Translations under genes and position numbers: made by a program
Notes under the pieces: model-generated
Told to the model about the DNA's origin: nothing
The model's database searches: none
The model's input: the letters and a program-made list of their open reading frames with translations, nothing else
In this document: positions 17,469 to 25,505 of the stretch, in pieces
How positions within the stretch are numbered: the first letter of the stretch is position 1
Layout of the letters: each line of letters opens with the position of its first letter
Assembly: GCF_000169335.1 (NCBI RefSeq)
Contig: NZ_AAXW01000058.1
Coordinates: 1-26,861 of the forward strand
Direction of reading: 5' to 3'
From: Crocosphaera chwakensis CCY0110
Lineage (GTDB): Bacteria; Cyanobacteriota; Cyanobacteriia; Cyanobacteriales; Microcystaceae
DNA: 26,861 bases

Positions 17469-17682
17469 ATCTAAGGGAGTTGGAAGTTCAGGATTATTCC
17501 CTTTCTTTAAATTTAGGTTATATCTAGTTTAGGAGAATAAACCCAGAATCAGCATAACGCTATATTCTTACAAAAACTATTAATTAGATATTAATTTTTG
17601 ATCGTGAGGAGTAAATAGTTATATATTAGTTCATACTTTTCTTTTACACTAATTATTATCAATATCAATAAATATTTCTTAC

Positions 17683-18414
17683 TTATTCTAGTCCGCCATA
17701 ATTTTTTAGAACTTTAGCAACATTTTGATATCCTTTTTCTAACGCAAGTGTTAGAGAAGTTTTACCATTCAGCATACGAGCATTAACTTCTGCTCCATAT
17801 TGAAGTAAATACAAAACGACTTCTTCTCGTTCTATCCAAGAATTTGATGCCGAGTGTAAAGGAGTAGCTTTATTATTTGCTTTTGCATTAATATCCACTC
17901 CTTGTTCAAGCAATAATTTTATAATATCTTGATGACCATGACTTGCAGCCCAATGTAAAGTAGTATGTCCTTTTAGAGTTTTAGCATGAATATCTGCTCC
18001 ATATTGAATTAATAATCTTACAATTTTGCTTTTACCACTTATTACTGCACCATACATAGGCGAAATTCCTTCCTTATTTTTAGCATTAACATCTATTCCC
18101 TTTTCGAGCAAAAACTCGACTAACTTTTGATTCCTAGATATTGCTGCATGGTATAAAAAATTTGCCCCTTCAGTATCCTTAATATTAATATCAACACCTT
18201 GTTTGAGATATTTTTTGATAGTAGTAATATCTCCATTAATAGCTGCTTCATGTCTTCTATTTATGTAAATCGGTAGTATACTTGGAGCAGAAATAGTTAT
18301 CAAGCCAAACAACCACAAAAAATAGTAAAGCTTATTACCCGAATAGCTTTTGAAGGTTAAAGTAATAAAACAAATAAAAAGTATAAAAGCGAGTGACCGC
18401 GTAAAAAATAACAT
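17683..18414 (-). CDS. Membrane-anchored ankyrin repeat protein
   Basis: Two N-terminal hydrophobic segments (about residues 4-22 and 28-50) are followed by about six ankyrin repeats from residue 53 to the end, for example TLHWAASHGHQDIIKLLLEQ and FLYHAAISRNQKLVEFLLEK. Ankyrin arrays bind proteins; with this short membrane anchor the repeats would sit near the membrane, side unknown. It is transcribed in the same direction as pyrD but separated by 214 bases, so probably not one operon. No partner gene suggests a specific target. Confidence 0.85.
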   Translation of the reverse strand: MLFFTRSLAFILFICFITLTFKSYSGNKLYYFLWLFGLITISAPSILPIYINRRHEAAINGDITTIKKYLKQGVDINIKDTEGANFLYHAAISRNQKLVEFLLEKGIDVNAKNKEGISPMYGAVISGKSKIVRLLIQYGADIHAKTLKGHTTLHWAASHGHQDIIKLLLEQGVDINAKANNKATPLHSASNSWIEREEVVLYLLQYGAEVNARMLNGKTSLTLALEKGYQNVAKVLKNYGGLE

Positions 18415-18770
18415 ATAGTTGACTCGAAAAAATAAACGAATATAAAGATCGACGGACTCTTATTTAATACAAAATTACTATATTTTCAGTCTATTGGGTC
18501 AATTGGTATATTAATTAACAGTTTGGGATTATTTTAGGAGCGTCGAAGTAAAAATCTGACATAATGCGATCGCTTCTTTACATAAAAATTTAGTTTGATA
18601 ACGGGAAAATATGGGAATAATTTTCTAATTTTTACGATTTTCTAGACCATTCACATTTCTTTAACTTCAAAAAAGATTAAGCGTTCTTTAAATTTTTCTT
18701 GTTTCTGATTCCATTTTCAAGTATTGTCGTTATCATTACACACATATAACCTTACTCCATAAAAACTATC
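18415..18770. other. Divergent intergenic spacer with one HIP1 site
   Basis: A 356-base AT-rich gap between divergent genes. It holds a single GCGATCGC octamer (18566-18573). No promoter is strong enough to call, and no RNA or repeat beyond HIP1 is seen. Confidence 0.5.
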
Positions 18771-19193
18771 ATGAATCTATCCATAAGAAAGCCATATAAC
18801 TTATTGGCTTATGTAACAACTGCTACTTTTTTCTTAGGTATGACTCTAAGTTCCTCCGCATCAAATGCACCGTTGAAAAAGTATGAGAATATTAATCTCA
18901 AACAATTCAACGAATGTATAAAACCTCCCAGTTCTAATGGTTCAGAACAAGGTTGGGCTGATTACCAAGGCGAAAACCAAGGTAAAGTTGAGTTAAAAGT
19001 TAGGAATCAACCCATGATTTCTGATGGTACCGTTGCAGCCACCTTAAACTATAAATTTGAACCATCACAAGAATTATTAACCCTAGAAATCAAAGAAAAA
19101 ACCTCGTTTATGTTTGGCATGATTCAAGCATCAAACGAACAAATCTGGGAAGGATTCGACGGTTTAATTAAACAATGTCGTAGCTACAGCTAA
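18771..19193 (+). CDS. Small secreted protein of unknown function
   Basis: A signal peptide is clear: basic start (IRKPYN), hydrophobic core, then SSSASNA with likely cleavage near residue 33. The mature part is about 108 residues with two cysteines (ECIK, and QCRSYS at the end) that could form a disulfide in the periplasm. No family recognised. The stop (19191-19193) directly abuts the stop of the convergent gene at 19194. Confidence 0.7.
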   Translation: MNLSIRKPYNLLAYVTTATFFLGMTLSSSASNAPLKKYENINLKQFNECIKPPSSNGSEQGWADYQGENQGKVELKVRNQPMISDGTVAATLNYKFEPSQELLTLEIKEKTSFMFGMIQASNEQIWEGFDGLIKQCRSYS

Positions 19194-19511
19194 TTAAAAA
19201 GGGAAAGACACCCTTACTCTTTCTTCGGGAGCAGGTCTTTCTTGACGAATATCAAGAGAAGGAGAACCATTCCTATCATTAATACGAATTCTGGTTTGAG
19301 GTCTTCTTTGTTCTTCGACCCCCACTGTCAAGCGACCATTCTCATCAAAAACTCTTACATTCGTTCGGCTGCGGCGACGACGTTCGTTAGAAAAATCGAC
19401 TCGAACATCATCCCCCAGTTCAATAATTTGAGCGTTAACGGTTTTCGTCCCCATTGAAGAAGTGATTACGACACTAAGGGTCAACATTGCAAACATAGAA
19501 ATCGATTTCAT
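19194..19511 (-). CDS. Small secreted arginine-rich protein
   Basis: About 105 residues from ATG 19511, chosen because GGAGA precedes it at good spacing; an upstream in-frame start at 19535 lacks this. The signal peptide ends near VNAQ. The mature part is very rich in Arg, Glu, Asn and Asp and has an internal repeat-like pattern (VRVFDENGRLTVGVEEQRRP versus IRINDRNGSPSLDIRQERP), suggesting a small beta-strand repeat. Function unknown. Convergent with the preceding gene with no gap. Confidence 0.65.
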   Translation of the reverse strand: MKSISMFAMLTLSVVITSSMGTKTVNAQIIELGDDVRVDFSNERRRRSRTNVRVFDENGRLTVGVEEQRRPQTRIRINDRNGSPSLDIRQERPAPEERVRVSFPF

Positions 19512-19648
19512 GGGAAATTCTCCAAAAACACTCAATACGCAACAGACAATTATTACGATGCCTCAGGAAAATGTTACCCTTGATTTTTGTCGGGTTACTT
19601 CCCCCAGTTGTATGATTTATCTTTAAGATTTTTTACGGTTAAAACTAG

Positions 19649-19670
19649 CCCACGGATTCTAACCCGTGGG
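19649..19670. terminator. GC-rich hairpin followed by a T-rich run
   Basis: CCCACGG (19649-19655) pairs with CCGTGGG (19664-19670), followed on the + strand by TTTTCTTGATTTT. It has the form of a Rho-independent terminator. No + strand gene ends close upstream: the nearest ends at 19193, beyond a gene on the opposite strand. It may instead be a leftover of an IS200/IS605 end, since such hairpins are common there. The structure is firm, the role is not. Confidence 0.45.
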
Positions 19671-19756
19671 TTTTCTTGATTTTAAGGCAGTCCAAATAAA
19701 GATAGGATAAAGAAAGAATAATTAAATAAATTTAGATTACTTAAATAACCCAATAA

Positions 19757-22549
19757 ATGCGCTGTTTAAACTGCCACCTTGATAACCTTCCCGAAACCAC
19801 CCAACTTTGTCCCAATTGTGGGGCGCAGGTTCTCTCTTTGTTACAAGAAGTGTTACCCCAAGGCACCCAACTGCGATCGCATACATACTGTTTAGACAAT
19901 GCGATGGGAAAAGGCAGTTTCGGCATTACTTATCGCGCTCATCATACCGCCTTAAAGAATCCTGTCGCCATCAAAGAATTCTATCCCGTCGAATATGTCT
20001 CCCGAAATATTGAAACCAAACTTTTAATTATTCCAGCTAAACATCAAGACGTATACAAACGAAGTTTATATCGTTTTTTACAAGAAGGACAGATACTCGC
20101 CAAGTTGAATCATCCTAACGTCGTTAAAGTTAGAGATTTATTTGAAGAAAGGGGTACCGCTTACATTGTCATGGAATTGGTACAGGGTAAAACCTTATTA
20201 CAAGAATTAGAAAATCAGCCTAATAAAAAACTATCTCCTCAAAGAATAGAAAAGTTAATTGAACAGTTAGTTAATGCCTTAACGACTATTCATGAAGCAG
20301 GCATTTATCATCTGGATCTTAAACCCGAAAATATGATCTTGACGCCTACAGATCAGTTAATTTTAATTGATTTTGGAGCAGCTACATTAGCCGATGATGC
20401 TAAACGAAAAAGAACTCGTTCTTTTACCGAATGTTATGCAGCCCCAGAAATTATGTCAGGGGGAGAAGTTGGACCCCAAAGCGATCTATTTGAAGTAGGA
20501 ATGATTCTCCACGAACTATTAACAGGAAAATTACCACCTCCAGCCATGACTCGCGTTTTAGAAACCGATACTTGGCAACCTCAAGGGTTAGACTATCCTT
20601 GGGATATGTTAATCGTTGATGCGTTAAGAATTCAACGAAGCGATCGCAGCCCCACTGTAGACCAATGGTGGGAATCACGAAAGCAAAAAGAAGGAGATAT
20701 TATTAGAATTGATCAAAAAAGCATTGAAAACTTACAAGGGAAATTCATATTACCTTTATTACAACAACAAGGAATGGTTCATAAATTGGGGCAAGGTTGT
20801 ATTAGAAAAGTGATTCCCATTAATCAAAATAAAGTATTAGTGATAGAAGCAGGAGGAGCCTCTTTATTAAATATTAATAATAGAACTACTCATTGGGAAA
20901 TTGACTGTCCTAGTTCCTGGGGAGACGTTAGTAAGAATAAAAAACTATTAGCCTTAGTTTGGCAACAAAACATCTATTTATGGGATTTGACCCAAGGAAA
21001 ATTCTTACGACAATTGCAAGGTCATTCAAAAAAAATTACTGGTCTTGCTTTTAATAAAGATGGCTCTTTATTACTATCAGGAAGCCTCGATGAAACCTTG
21101 ATTATATGGGAAATTAAAACAGGAACAAAACGTCATGAATTATCTGAACCAATGGGACGAATAACGGCTGTTGCTTTTAGCGAAGATAATCAATTTATTG
21201 CCTCTGGTTCCCATACCGGGATTGTTAGAATTTGGGGAGCCATATCTGGTCAAGAATGGCGATGTTTAGAAGGCCATGGAACAGCGATAGAAAGCTTGAT
21301 TTTTAGCTCAGATAGCAAAGTTTTGGCATCAGGAGGACGGGATAAAACCATCCATTTATGGAACGTTACTTCAGGAAAATCTCAACAAGTATTAGAAGGA
21401 CATCAGGACTGGGTAACGGCATTAAGTTTTAACCAAAATGCCGATAAATTAGCTTCTGCATCTACAATTAACGATAAAACTATTCGTATTTGGTCTGTTG
21501 CAAAACAACAACAAACTCAACAACTAAAGGGTCATACAAACAGTATTCAAGCGATTGCTTTTTGTCCCGATGATCGTTATTTGATCTCAGCAGCATCTGA
21601 CAACACTATCCGTCTCTGGGATCGAAAAACTGGAAAAGCAATCAAACAACTACAACAACACACCAATTGGGTGTATAGTGTAGCCTGTAGTCCAGACGGT
21701 CGTTGGATAGCCATCGGATACAATGATTGGACTGTGCGTCTTTGGGATATTATCGAGCAACGAGAAGTTAATTGTCTTGAAGGTCACGAAAGTTCTGTTT
21801 CTAGTGTGGCCTTTTGTCCTGATAATCAACATCTTATCTCCGGCAGTTGGGACGGAACCCTACGAGTTTGGGATATCCATACAGGAAAATGTAAACGTAT
21901 TTTACAGGATCATCAAAACTGGATCAGTAGCGTTGCAGTCAGTCCCAACGGTCAATGGGTTGCATCGGGGGGTTGGGATAAAACCGTCCATCTTTGGGAG
22001 ATTGCTTATAGTTGGACTCAGTTTCAAGCAACTAAACCCACTCGTATTTTACAAGGCCATTTAGAAGATATTGAAGGGGTTGCTTTTAGTCCGAATAGTC
22101 AATTAGTTGCTAGTTGTGGTAATGATAAAACGATTAAAATATGGGAAGTTGTATCTGGTCAACAAGTTCAACAATTAGAAGGTCATAAATATAGTGTGGA
22201 GGATGTAGTTTTTAGTCCTGATGGTCAATTTATTGCTTCAGTGAGTCGAGATAAAACTGTTAGAGTTTGGCACATTATTTCGGGTAAAGAAGTTCATAAA
22301 TTTCAAGGTCACACCAATTATGTTTATTGCGTAGCATTTAGTTTAGACGGTCATTATTTGATTTCAGGAGGAAAAGATAAAATGATTGCAATTTGGGATT
22401 TAATTTCAGGAGAATTAACTCAATTAATGCAAGGACATACCAACGATATTAATAGTATTGCTTTTACTGGAGACGGTTCTTTTTTAGTCTCTGGGGATAA
22501 TGATGGAGTGGTTCGGTTATGGAAACTACAGTTAGAAAATGGGAGTTAG
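19757..22549 (+). CDS. Ser/Thr protein kinase with zinc ribbon and about 14 WD40 blades
   Basis: Domains in order: a four-cysteine zinc ribbon (Cys3, Cys6, Cys18, Cys21); a Hanks-type kinase (about 44-310) with glycine loop GKGSFG (51-56), Lys73 in AIKEFYP, catalytic loop HLDLKPEN (185-192, Asp187) and DFG (Asp205); then WD40 repeats to the end. Thirteen end in a clear LW/IW/VW motif and one degenerate blade precedes them, giving about 14, i.e. two seven-bladed propellers. The HRD motif is HLD, which still has the catalytic Asp, so it should be active. Such kinases are common in cyanobacteria; the substrate is unknown. The final codons and stop come from the heptad repeat array. HIP1 octamers lie at 19873 and 20640. 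Confidence 0.94.
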   Translation: MRCLNCHLDNLPETTQLCPNCGAQVLSLLQEVLPQGTQLRSHTYCLDNAMGKGSFGITYRAHHTALKNPVAIKEFYPVEYVSRNIETKLLIIPAKHQDVYKRSLYRFLQEGQILAKLNHPNVVKVRDLFEERGTAYIVMELVQGKTLLQELENQPNKKLSPQRIEKLIEQLVNALTTIHEAGIYHLDLKPENMILTPTDQLILIDFGAATLADDAKRKRTRSFTECYAAPEIMSGGEVGPQSDLFEVGMILHELLTGKLPPPAMTRVLETDTWQPQGLDYPWDMLIVDALRIQRSDRSPTVDQWWESRKQKEGDIIRIDQKSIENLQGKFILPLLQQQGMVHKLGQGCIRKVIPINQNKVLVIEAGGASLLNINNRTTHWEIDCPSSWGDVSKNKKLLALVWQQNIYLWDLTQGKFLRQLQGHSKKITGLAFNKDGSLLLSGSLDETLIIWEIKTGTKRHELSEPMGRITAVAFSEDNQFIASGSHTGIVRIWGAISGQEWRCLEGHGTAIESLIFSSDSKVLASGGRDKTIHLWNVTSGKSQQVLEGHQDWVTALSFNQNADKLASASTINDKTIRIWSVAKQQQTQQLKGHTNSIQAIAFCPDDRYLISAASDNTIRLWDRKTGKAIKQLQQHTNWVYSVACSPDGRWIAIGYNDWTVRLWDIIEQREVNCLEGHESSVSSVAFCPDNQHLISGSWDGTLRVWDIHTGKCKRILQDHQNWISSVAVSPNGQWVASGGWDKTVHLWEIAYSWTQFQATKPTRILQGHLEDIEGVAFSPNSQLVASCGNDKTIKIWEVVSGQQVQQLEGHKYSVEDVVFSPDGQFIASVSRDKTVRVWHIISGKEVHKFQGHTNYVYCVAFSLDGHYLISGGKDKMIAIWDLISGELTQLMQGHTNDINSIAFTGDGSFLVSGDNDGVVRLWKLQLENGS

Positions 22550-22597
22550 GAGTCAGGAGTCAGAAGTCAGAAGTTAGGAGTCAGTAGACAGGAGTTA
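22542..22597. repeat. Degenerate heptanucleotide tandem repeat array (8 units)
   Basis: Eight consecutive 7-base units: GGAGTTA, GGAGTCA, GGAGTCA, GAAGTCA, GAAGTTA, GGAGTCA, GTAGACA, GGAGTTA. This is the short tandemly repeated class known from cyanobacteria. It begins inside the kinase gene and supplies its stop codon (TAG 22547-22549). It separates the kinase from the STAND locus by 79 bases. Confidence 0.9.
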
Positions 22598-22628
22598 CAA
22601 TAAATTTGTTGGTAAATAGTGAAAAATA

Positions 22629-23024
22629 ATGGAACCGTTTACAACTGCAAAAATTCTAGAGTTTGTGATAGGTGCAGTGATTACAATGGGAGTCGAAAAT
22701 CTCCCAACTGCTACTAAAAAACTCTGGCAAACCATCCGTAACCGTCTGCAACATCAACCCGTTGCAAGCACAGCAATAGGGGAAATTGAAGAAAACCATT
22801 CGCCGAACCAAATTCAAAATTTAGCCCCCTTCTTAGACGTGGAAATGCTCAATGATGAGACGTTTAAACAAGAGGTGCAGCAATTAGCGAAAGAAGCCAT
22901 GAATCAAGACAAAGAAACCATTAATATTCATATTGCTAATGCTAACAGTAGTCCCGTTGTCGGTAAACAAGACGGAAGCAATAATACAATTATCGGTACA
23001 CAAGTTAACTTGGGAAAGGAATAG
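22629..23024 (+). CDS. N-terminal adaptor-like ORF of the STAND locus
   Basis: The 131-residue product has a hydrophobic start (KILEFVIGAVITMGVENLP), a helical middle (ETFKQEVQQLAKEAMNQDKE), and an end rich in Asn, Gly and Ile (GSNNTIIGTQVN). The pattern of hydrophobic N-terminus, helix and Asn-rich beta tail is one I associate with N-terminal regions of cyanobacterial NB-ARC/TPR proteins; the recall is moderate. No good ribosome binding site precedes 22629. Its stop TAG (23022-23024) lies four bases after a G GGA AAG heptamer that could shift ribosomes by -1 into the NTPase frame. Alone it would be a short protein; fused it would be the N-terminal domain of a ~758-residue protein. Confidence 0.7.
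   Translation: MEPFTTAKILEFVIGAVITMGVENLPTATKKLWQTIRNRLQHQPVASTAIGEIEENHSPNQIQNLAPFLDVEMLNDETFKQEVQQLAKEAMNQDKETINIHIANANSSPVVGKQDGSNNTIIGTQVNLGKE
23012..23018 (+). other. Candidate -1 ribosomal frameshift site G GGA AAG
   Basis: GGGAAAG is in the exact X XXY YYZ phase of the upstream ORF (codons TTG GGA AAG GAA TAG). A -1 slip makes the next codon start at 23018, which is the NTPase frame. The same heptamer is the known slip site of the phage lambda G/GT tail genes. The two frames are both open only from 23009 to 23021, and the heptamer lies inside that interval. I see no strong downstream stem or upstream Shine-Dalgarno stimulator. Confidence 0.5.
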
Positions 23025-23116
23025 GGGAAAATGATGTACAACGACTCATAGAATTTTGGCAGGAAAAACCTGATAGAAAACCCACATTATCATCAAGTGT
23101 CATTACATCACCACCT

Positions 23117-24904
23117 GTGGTTAAACCTTGGGTGGATAGGTTAGAAGAAATGACCACTATTCAAAGTTGGATTGATGATAGTAACGTTAATTTACTGGGT
23201 ATTGTTGGGTTAGGTGGAATGGGAAAATCGGCCTTAGCTGCTTATTTTTACAACAATTTTTCTACTCATCAAAAATTTTGGGCTGATGTTAGTTTAAATC
23301 CCGATTTTGCTGCTTTTGCTGAATCCATTATTAAGGGGTTATCAGGAACAGTTAATGCGACGGGTGATGTTAATATTTTAATCGCTGACTTATTCAAGAT
23401 TTTACATCAAAATCCTTGTTTATTGGTGGTGGATAATGTAGAAACATTGTTAGACGAATCAGGAGAATGGCAAAACGAAAATTACGCATCATTCTTTCAG
23501 CGTTGGAAGCAACAAGGACACACCAGTATTTTACTATTGACCACAAGAGATAAACCAAACCTTTATCGAGGAGATAATTATTGGTATTCTCTGGGAAGAT
23601 TCACAGTTGATGAAGGGAAAACATTATTAAAAGCATTACAAATTGAAGGAAGTGACCAAGATTTAGGAAATTTAGTTACTAAAATAGATGGTCATGCTTT
23701 GACCTTAAGATTAGTAGCAGCATACCTCAGAGAATATTGTGATAGTCAACTAAGTCAAATTACAGAATTAGGGTTAGATGAATTTGAATTAATATATAAC
23801 GAAGCATCGGGACTGCATCGCAATAAAACCGATGCACAATTATCATGGATATTAGAACAACATTTAGACCGTTTAAGCGAAAAACAAAGACAGTTTTTAG
23901 TTAATTTATCTGTCTATCGTCAACCCTTTGACGTAACAGCAGCAACCAGAATGTATATCAATGCTAATTTGGTAGAAGGAGAGACAGAAGAACCCATTAA
24001 ACCGATAGAAGTAAAAAAAGAATTACAAAATTTATTCAATCGTTCCTTATTATCTCGTAGCAATAAAAAAGGTTATGACTGTCCCCTATTACTGAAACCC
24101 TATTTACAGAAAAAATATCCCGACTTAACTAACTGTCATCAAATAGCGATTAATTATTATTCATCCATTGTTCCCCCTCCACCTTGGACAAACCTGGATG
24201 AGATACAAGGATATTTAGAGATTTTCTATCATTACTATCAATTGGCAGAATATGACGAAGCATTAGACTATTTGCATTATATTGATGAATTTATGAACCT
24301 TCAGGGATATTATGATCTTCGGGTGAAATATTATTCAGATTTAGTAACGGTATATGAGGAGATAGATGATAAAAATAATTGGAAATATCCTGCTTCTCTT
24401 GGTTCTTTGGGGAATGCTTACGATTCCCTGGGACAATATCAAGAAGCGATAGAATACCATCAACAGTCTTTAGCTATCACTATAGATATTGGCAATAGAA
24501 ACGGTGAAGCATATTCCTATATAGGTTTAGGGAATGTTTACCAATCTCTGAGACAATATCAAGAAGAGATAGAATACTATCAACAGTCTTTAAATATTTT
24601 TATAGAAATAGGAGATAGAAACGGTGAAGCAAATACTTGGTTCAATTTAGGAAATACATTCAAGAAATTAAACCGTAAATCAGAAGCAAAAGAATGTTAT
24701 CAAAACTCTCGTCAATTATCTCAAGCAATGGGACTTGATAGAGATGTCCAAGAGTGTAACAATCAACTCATCAAATTACAAAGAGGATGGTTAGAAAAGA
24801 GTTTTTATTTTATCTTAGCAGTGATTAAGTTTCCTTTTGCTTTAGTTGTGTTTGTTTTATTAGTAATTTGGAGATGGATTAAATCAGTTATCAGTAAACA
24901 GTGA
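23117..24904 (+). CDS. STAND (NB-ARC-like) NTPase with TPR repeats and C-terminal membrane segment
   Basis: Numbered from GTG 23117: NB-ARC-like NTPase with Walker A GLGGMGKS (31-38), Walker B LLVVDNVE (102-109), TTRDK sensor (about 142-146) and a GHALTLRL motif in place of GLPL. Then a helical winged-helix-like region, TPR repeats (about 430-540; for example LGSLGNAYDSLGQYQEAIEYHQQSL split over two helices), and a C-terminal hydrophobic segment (about 563-590) with basic flanks. STAND proteins are ATP switches that oligomerise on ligand binding, often in defence. The GTG has no ribosome binding site. The frame is open back to 23009 with 36 protein-like codons (ENDVQRLIEFWQEKPDRKP), so translation probably enters from the upstream ORF by frameshift. 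Its stop lies in a short repeat. Confidence 0.88.
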   Translation: MVKPWVDRLEEMTTIQSWIDDSNVNLLGIVGLGGMGKSALAAYFYNNFSTHQKFWADVSLNPDFAAFAESIIKGLSGTVNATGDVNILIADLFKILHQNPCLLVVDNVETLLDESGEWQNENYASFFQRWKQQGHTSILLLTTRDKPNLYRGDNYWYSLGRFTVDEGKTLLKALQIEGSDQDLGNLVTKIDGHALTLRLVAAYLREYCDSQLSQITELGLDEFELIYNEASGLHRNKTDAQLSWILEQHLDRLSEKQRQFLVNLSVYRQPFDVTAATRMYINANLVEGETEEPIKPIEVKKELQNLFNRSLLSRSNKKGYDCPLLLKPYLQKKYPDLTNCHQIAINYYSSIVPPPPWTNLDEIQGYLEIFYHYYQLAEYDEALDYLHYIDEFMNLQGYYDLRVKYYSDLVTVYEEIDDKNNWKYPASLGSLGNAYDSLGQYQEAIEYHQQSLAITIDIGNRNGEAYSYIGLGNVYQSLRQYQEEIEYYQQSLNIFIEIGDRNGEANTWFNLGNTFKKLNRKSEAKECYQNSRQLSQAMGLDRDVQECNNQLIKLQRGWLEKSFYFILAVIKFPFALVVFVLLVIWRWIKSVISKQ

Positions 24905-24915
24905 ACAGTTATCAG
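24885..24915. repeat. Short interspersed repeat unit holding a stop codon
   Basis: TCAGTTATCAGTAAACAGTG is followed by AACAGTTATCAG. It contains two copies of AGTTATCAG. The STAND NTPase stop codon (TGA 24902-24904) falls within it. Confidence 0.6.
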
Positions 24916-24928
24916 ATGAGGATGAAAC

Positions 24929-25234
24929 TTGATAAAATTTGAAATCATGACCCCTCTGGGTTTTACAGTTCGCACTTCCAATAATTATTGGCAAAGATTG
25001 ATAGAAAAACATCCTGACATTGAAGAACTTGAAGACTTAATCATGCAAAGTTTAGCTTCTCCTGATGAAATTCGACAAAGCAGAAGTGATGCCAATGTTT
25101 TATTATTTTATCAATCATATAAACAAAAACGTTGGGTTGTGGCAGTTGCTAAGCGTTTAAATGGAGAGGGATTTCTAATTACTGCTTATCAAACTAATGC
25201 TATTAAAGAAGGAGAAACACTATGGCACAAATAA
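24929..25234 (+). CDS. PBECR/DUF4258-like small protein, possible toxin
   Basis: The 101-residue product begins IKFEIMTPLGFTVRTSNNYW and has VLLFYQSYKQKRWVVAVAKR and GFLITAYQTNAIK, the beta-strand pattern of small RelE/BECR-fold nuclease-like proteins found with DUF2283 partners. The start is probably TTG 24929, with GAGG about 7 bases upstream; ATG 24947 would cut into the conserved-looking strand. It overlaps the DUF2283 gene by 13 bases, so the two are translationally coupled. RNase activity is inferred from fold resemblance only. It follows the STAND NTPase by 24 bases on the same strand. Confidence 0.6.
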   Translation: MIKFEIMTPLGFTVRTSNNYWQRLIEKHPDIEELEDLIMQSLASPDEIRQSRSDANVLLFYQSYKQKRWVVAVAKRLNGEGFLITAYQTNAIKEGETLWHK

Positions 25235-25446
25235 AAGTTTATTATGAACCCGAAACAGAACTTTTAACTATATTTTGGCAAACTCCTAGGAAAAATCAAA
25301 TCTGTACTGAATTAGATAATGGTATTATTTTAATTCAAGATTCTATTACAAATGAACCGATTGGTGTAGAAATTTTATCTTATCATCCAGGAGATAATCG
25401 TTTAGATAGTGTTAATGTAGAAATGGGTCAAATAAGTTATCAGTGA
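25222..25446 (+). CDS. DUF2283 family protein, probable antitoxin partner
   Basis: This 74-residue product reads IKVYYEPETELLTIFW, then DNGIILIQDSITNEPIGVEIL, the DUF2283 pattern of a small beta-rich protein. Such genes often sit beside RelE-like or DUF4258-like genes. GGAG lies 7 bases before the ATG, inside the end of the upstream gene, and the two ORFs overlap by 13 bases. The stop codon (TGA 25444-25446) lies in a short AGTTATCAGTGAACAG repeat. Confidence 0.75.
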   Translation: MAQIKVYYEPETELLTIFWQTPRKNQICTELDNGIILIQDSITNEPIGVEILSYHPGDNRLDSVNVEMGQISYQ

Positions 25447-25462
25447 ACAGTGAATAGTTATT
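25432..25462. repeat. Short interspersed repeat unit holding a stop codon
   Basis: AAGTTATCAGTGAACAGTG is followed by AATAGTTATTAG, matching the unit at 24885-24915. It supplies the end of the DUF2283 gene. Confidence 0.6.
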
Positions 25463-25505
25463 AGATAAAAACAAATGAATTTCTAAGACATTTATTTTTG
25501 GATTC

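Noticed and set aside
21723..22064. A 113-codon ORF within the WD40 region
   Set aside because: It is a shadow of the repetitive WD40 coding sequence in another frame.
22542..22597. Heptad repeats considered as a CRISPR array
   Set aside because: Units are 7 bases, directly adjacent, with no spacers and no cas genes nearby.
23031..23054. ATG codons at 23031 and 23034 as restart points for the STAND NTPase
   Set aside because: Both are out of the NTPase frame; the 23031 frame ends at a TAG after six codons.
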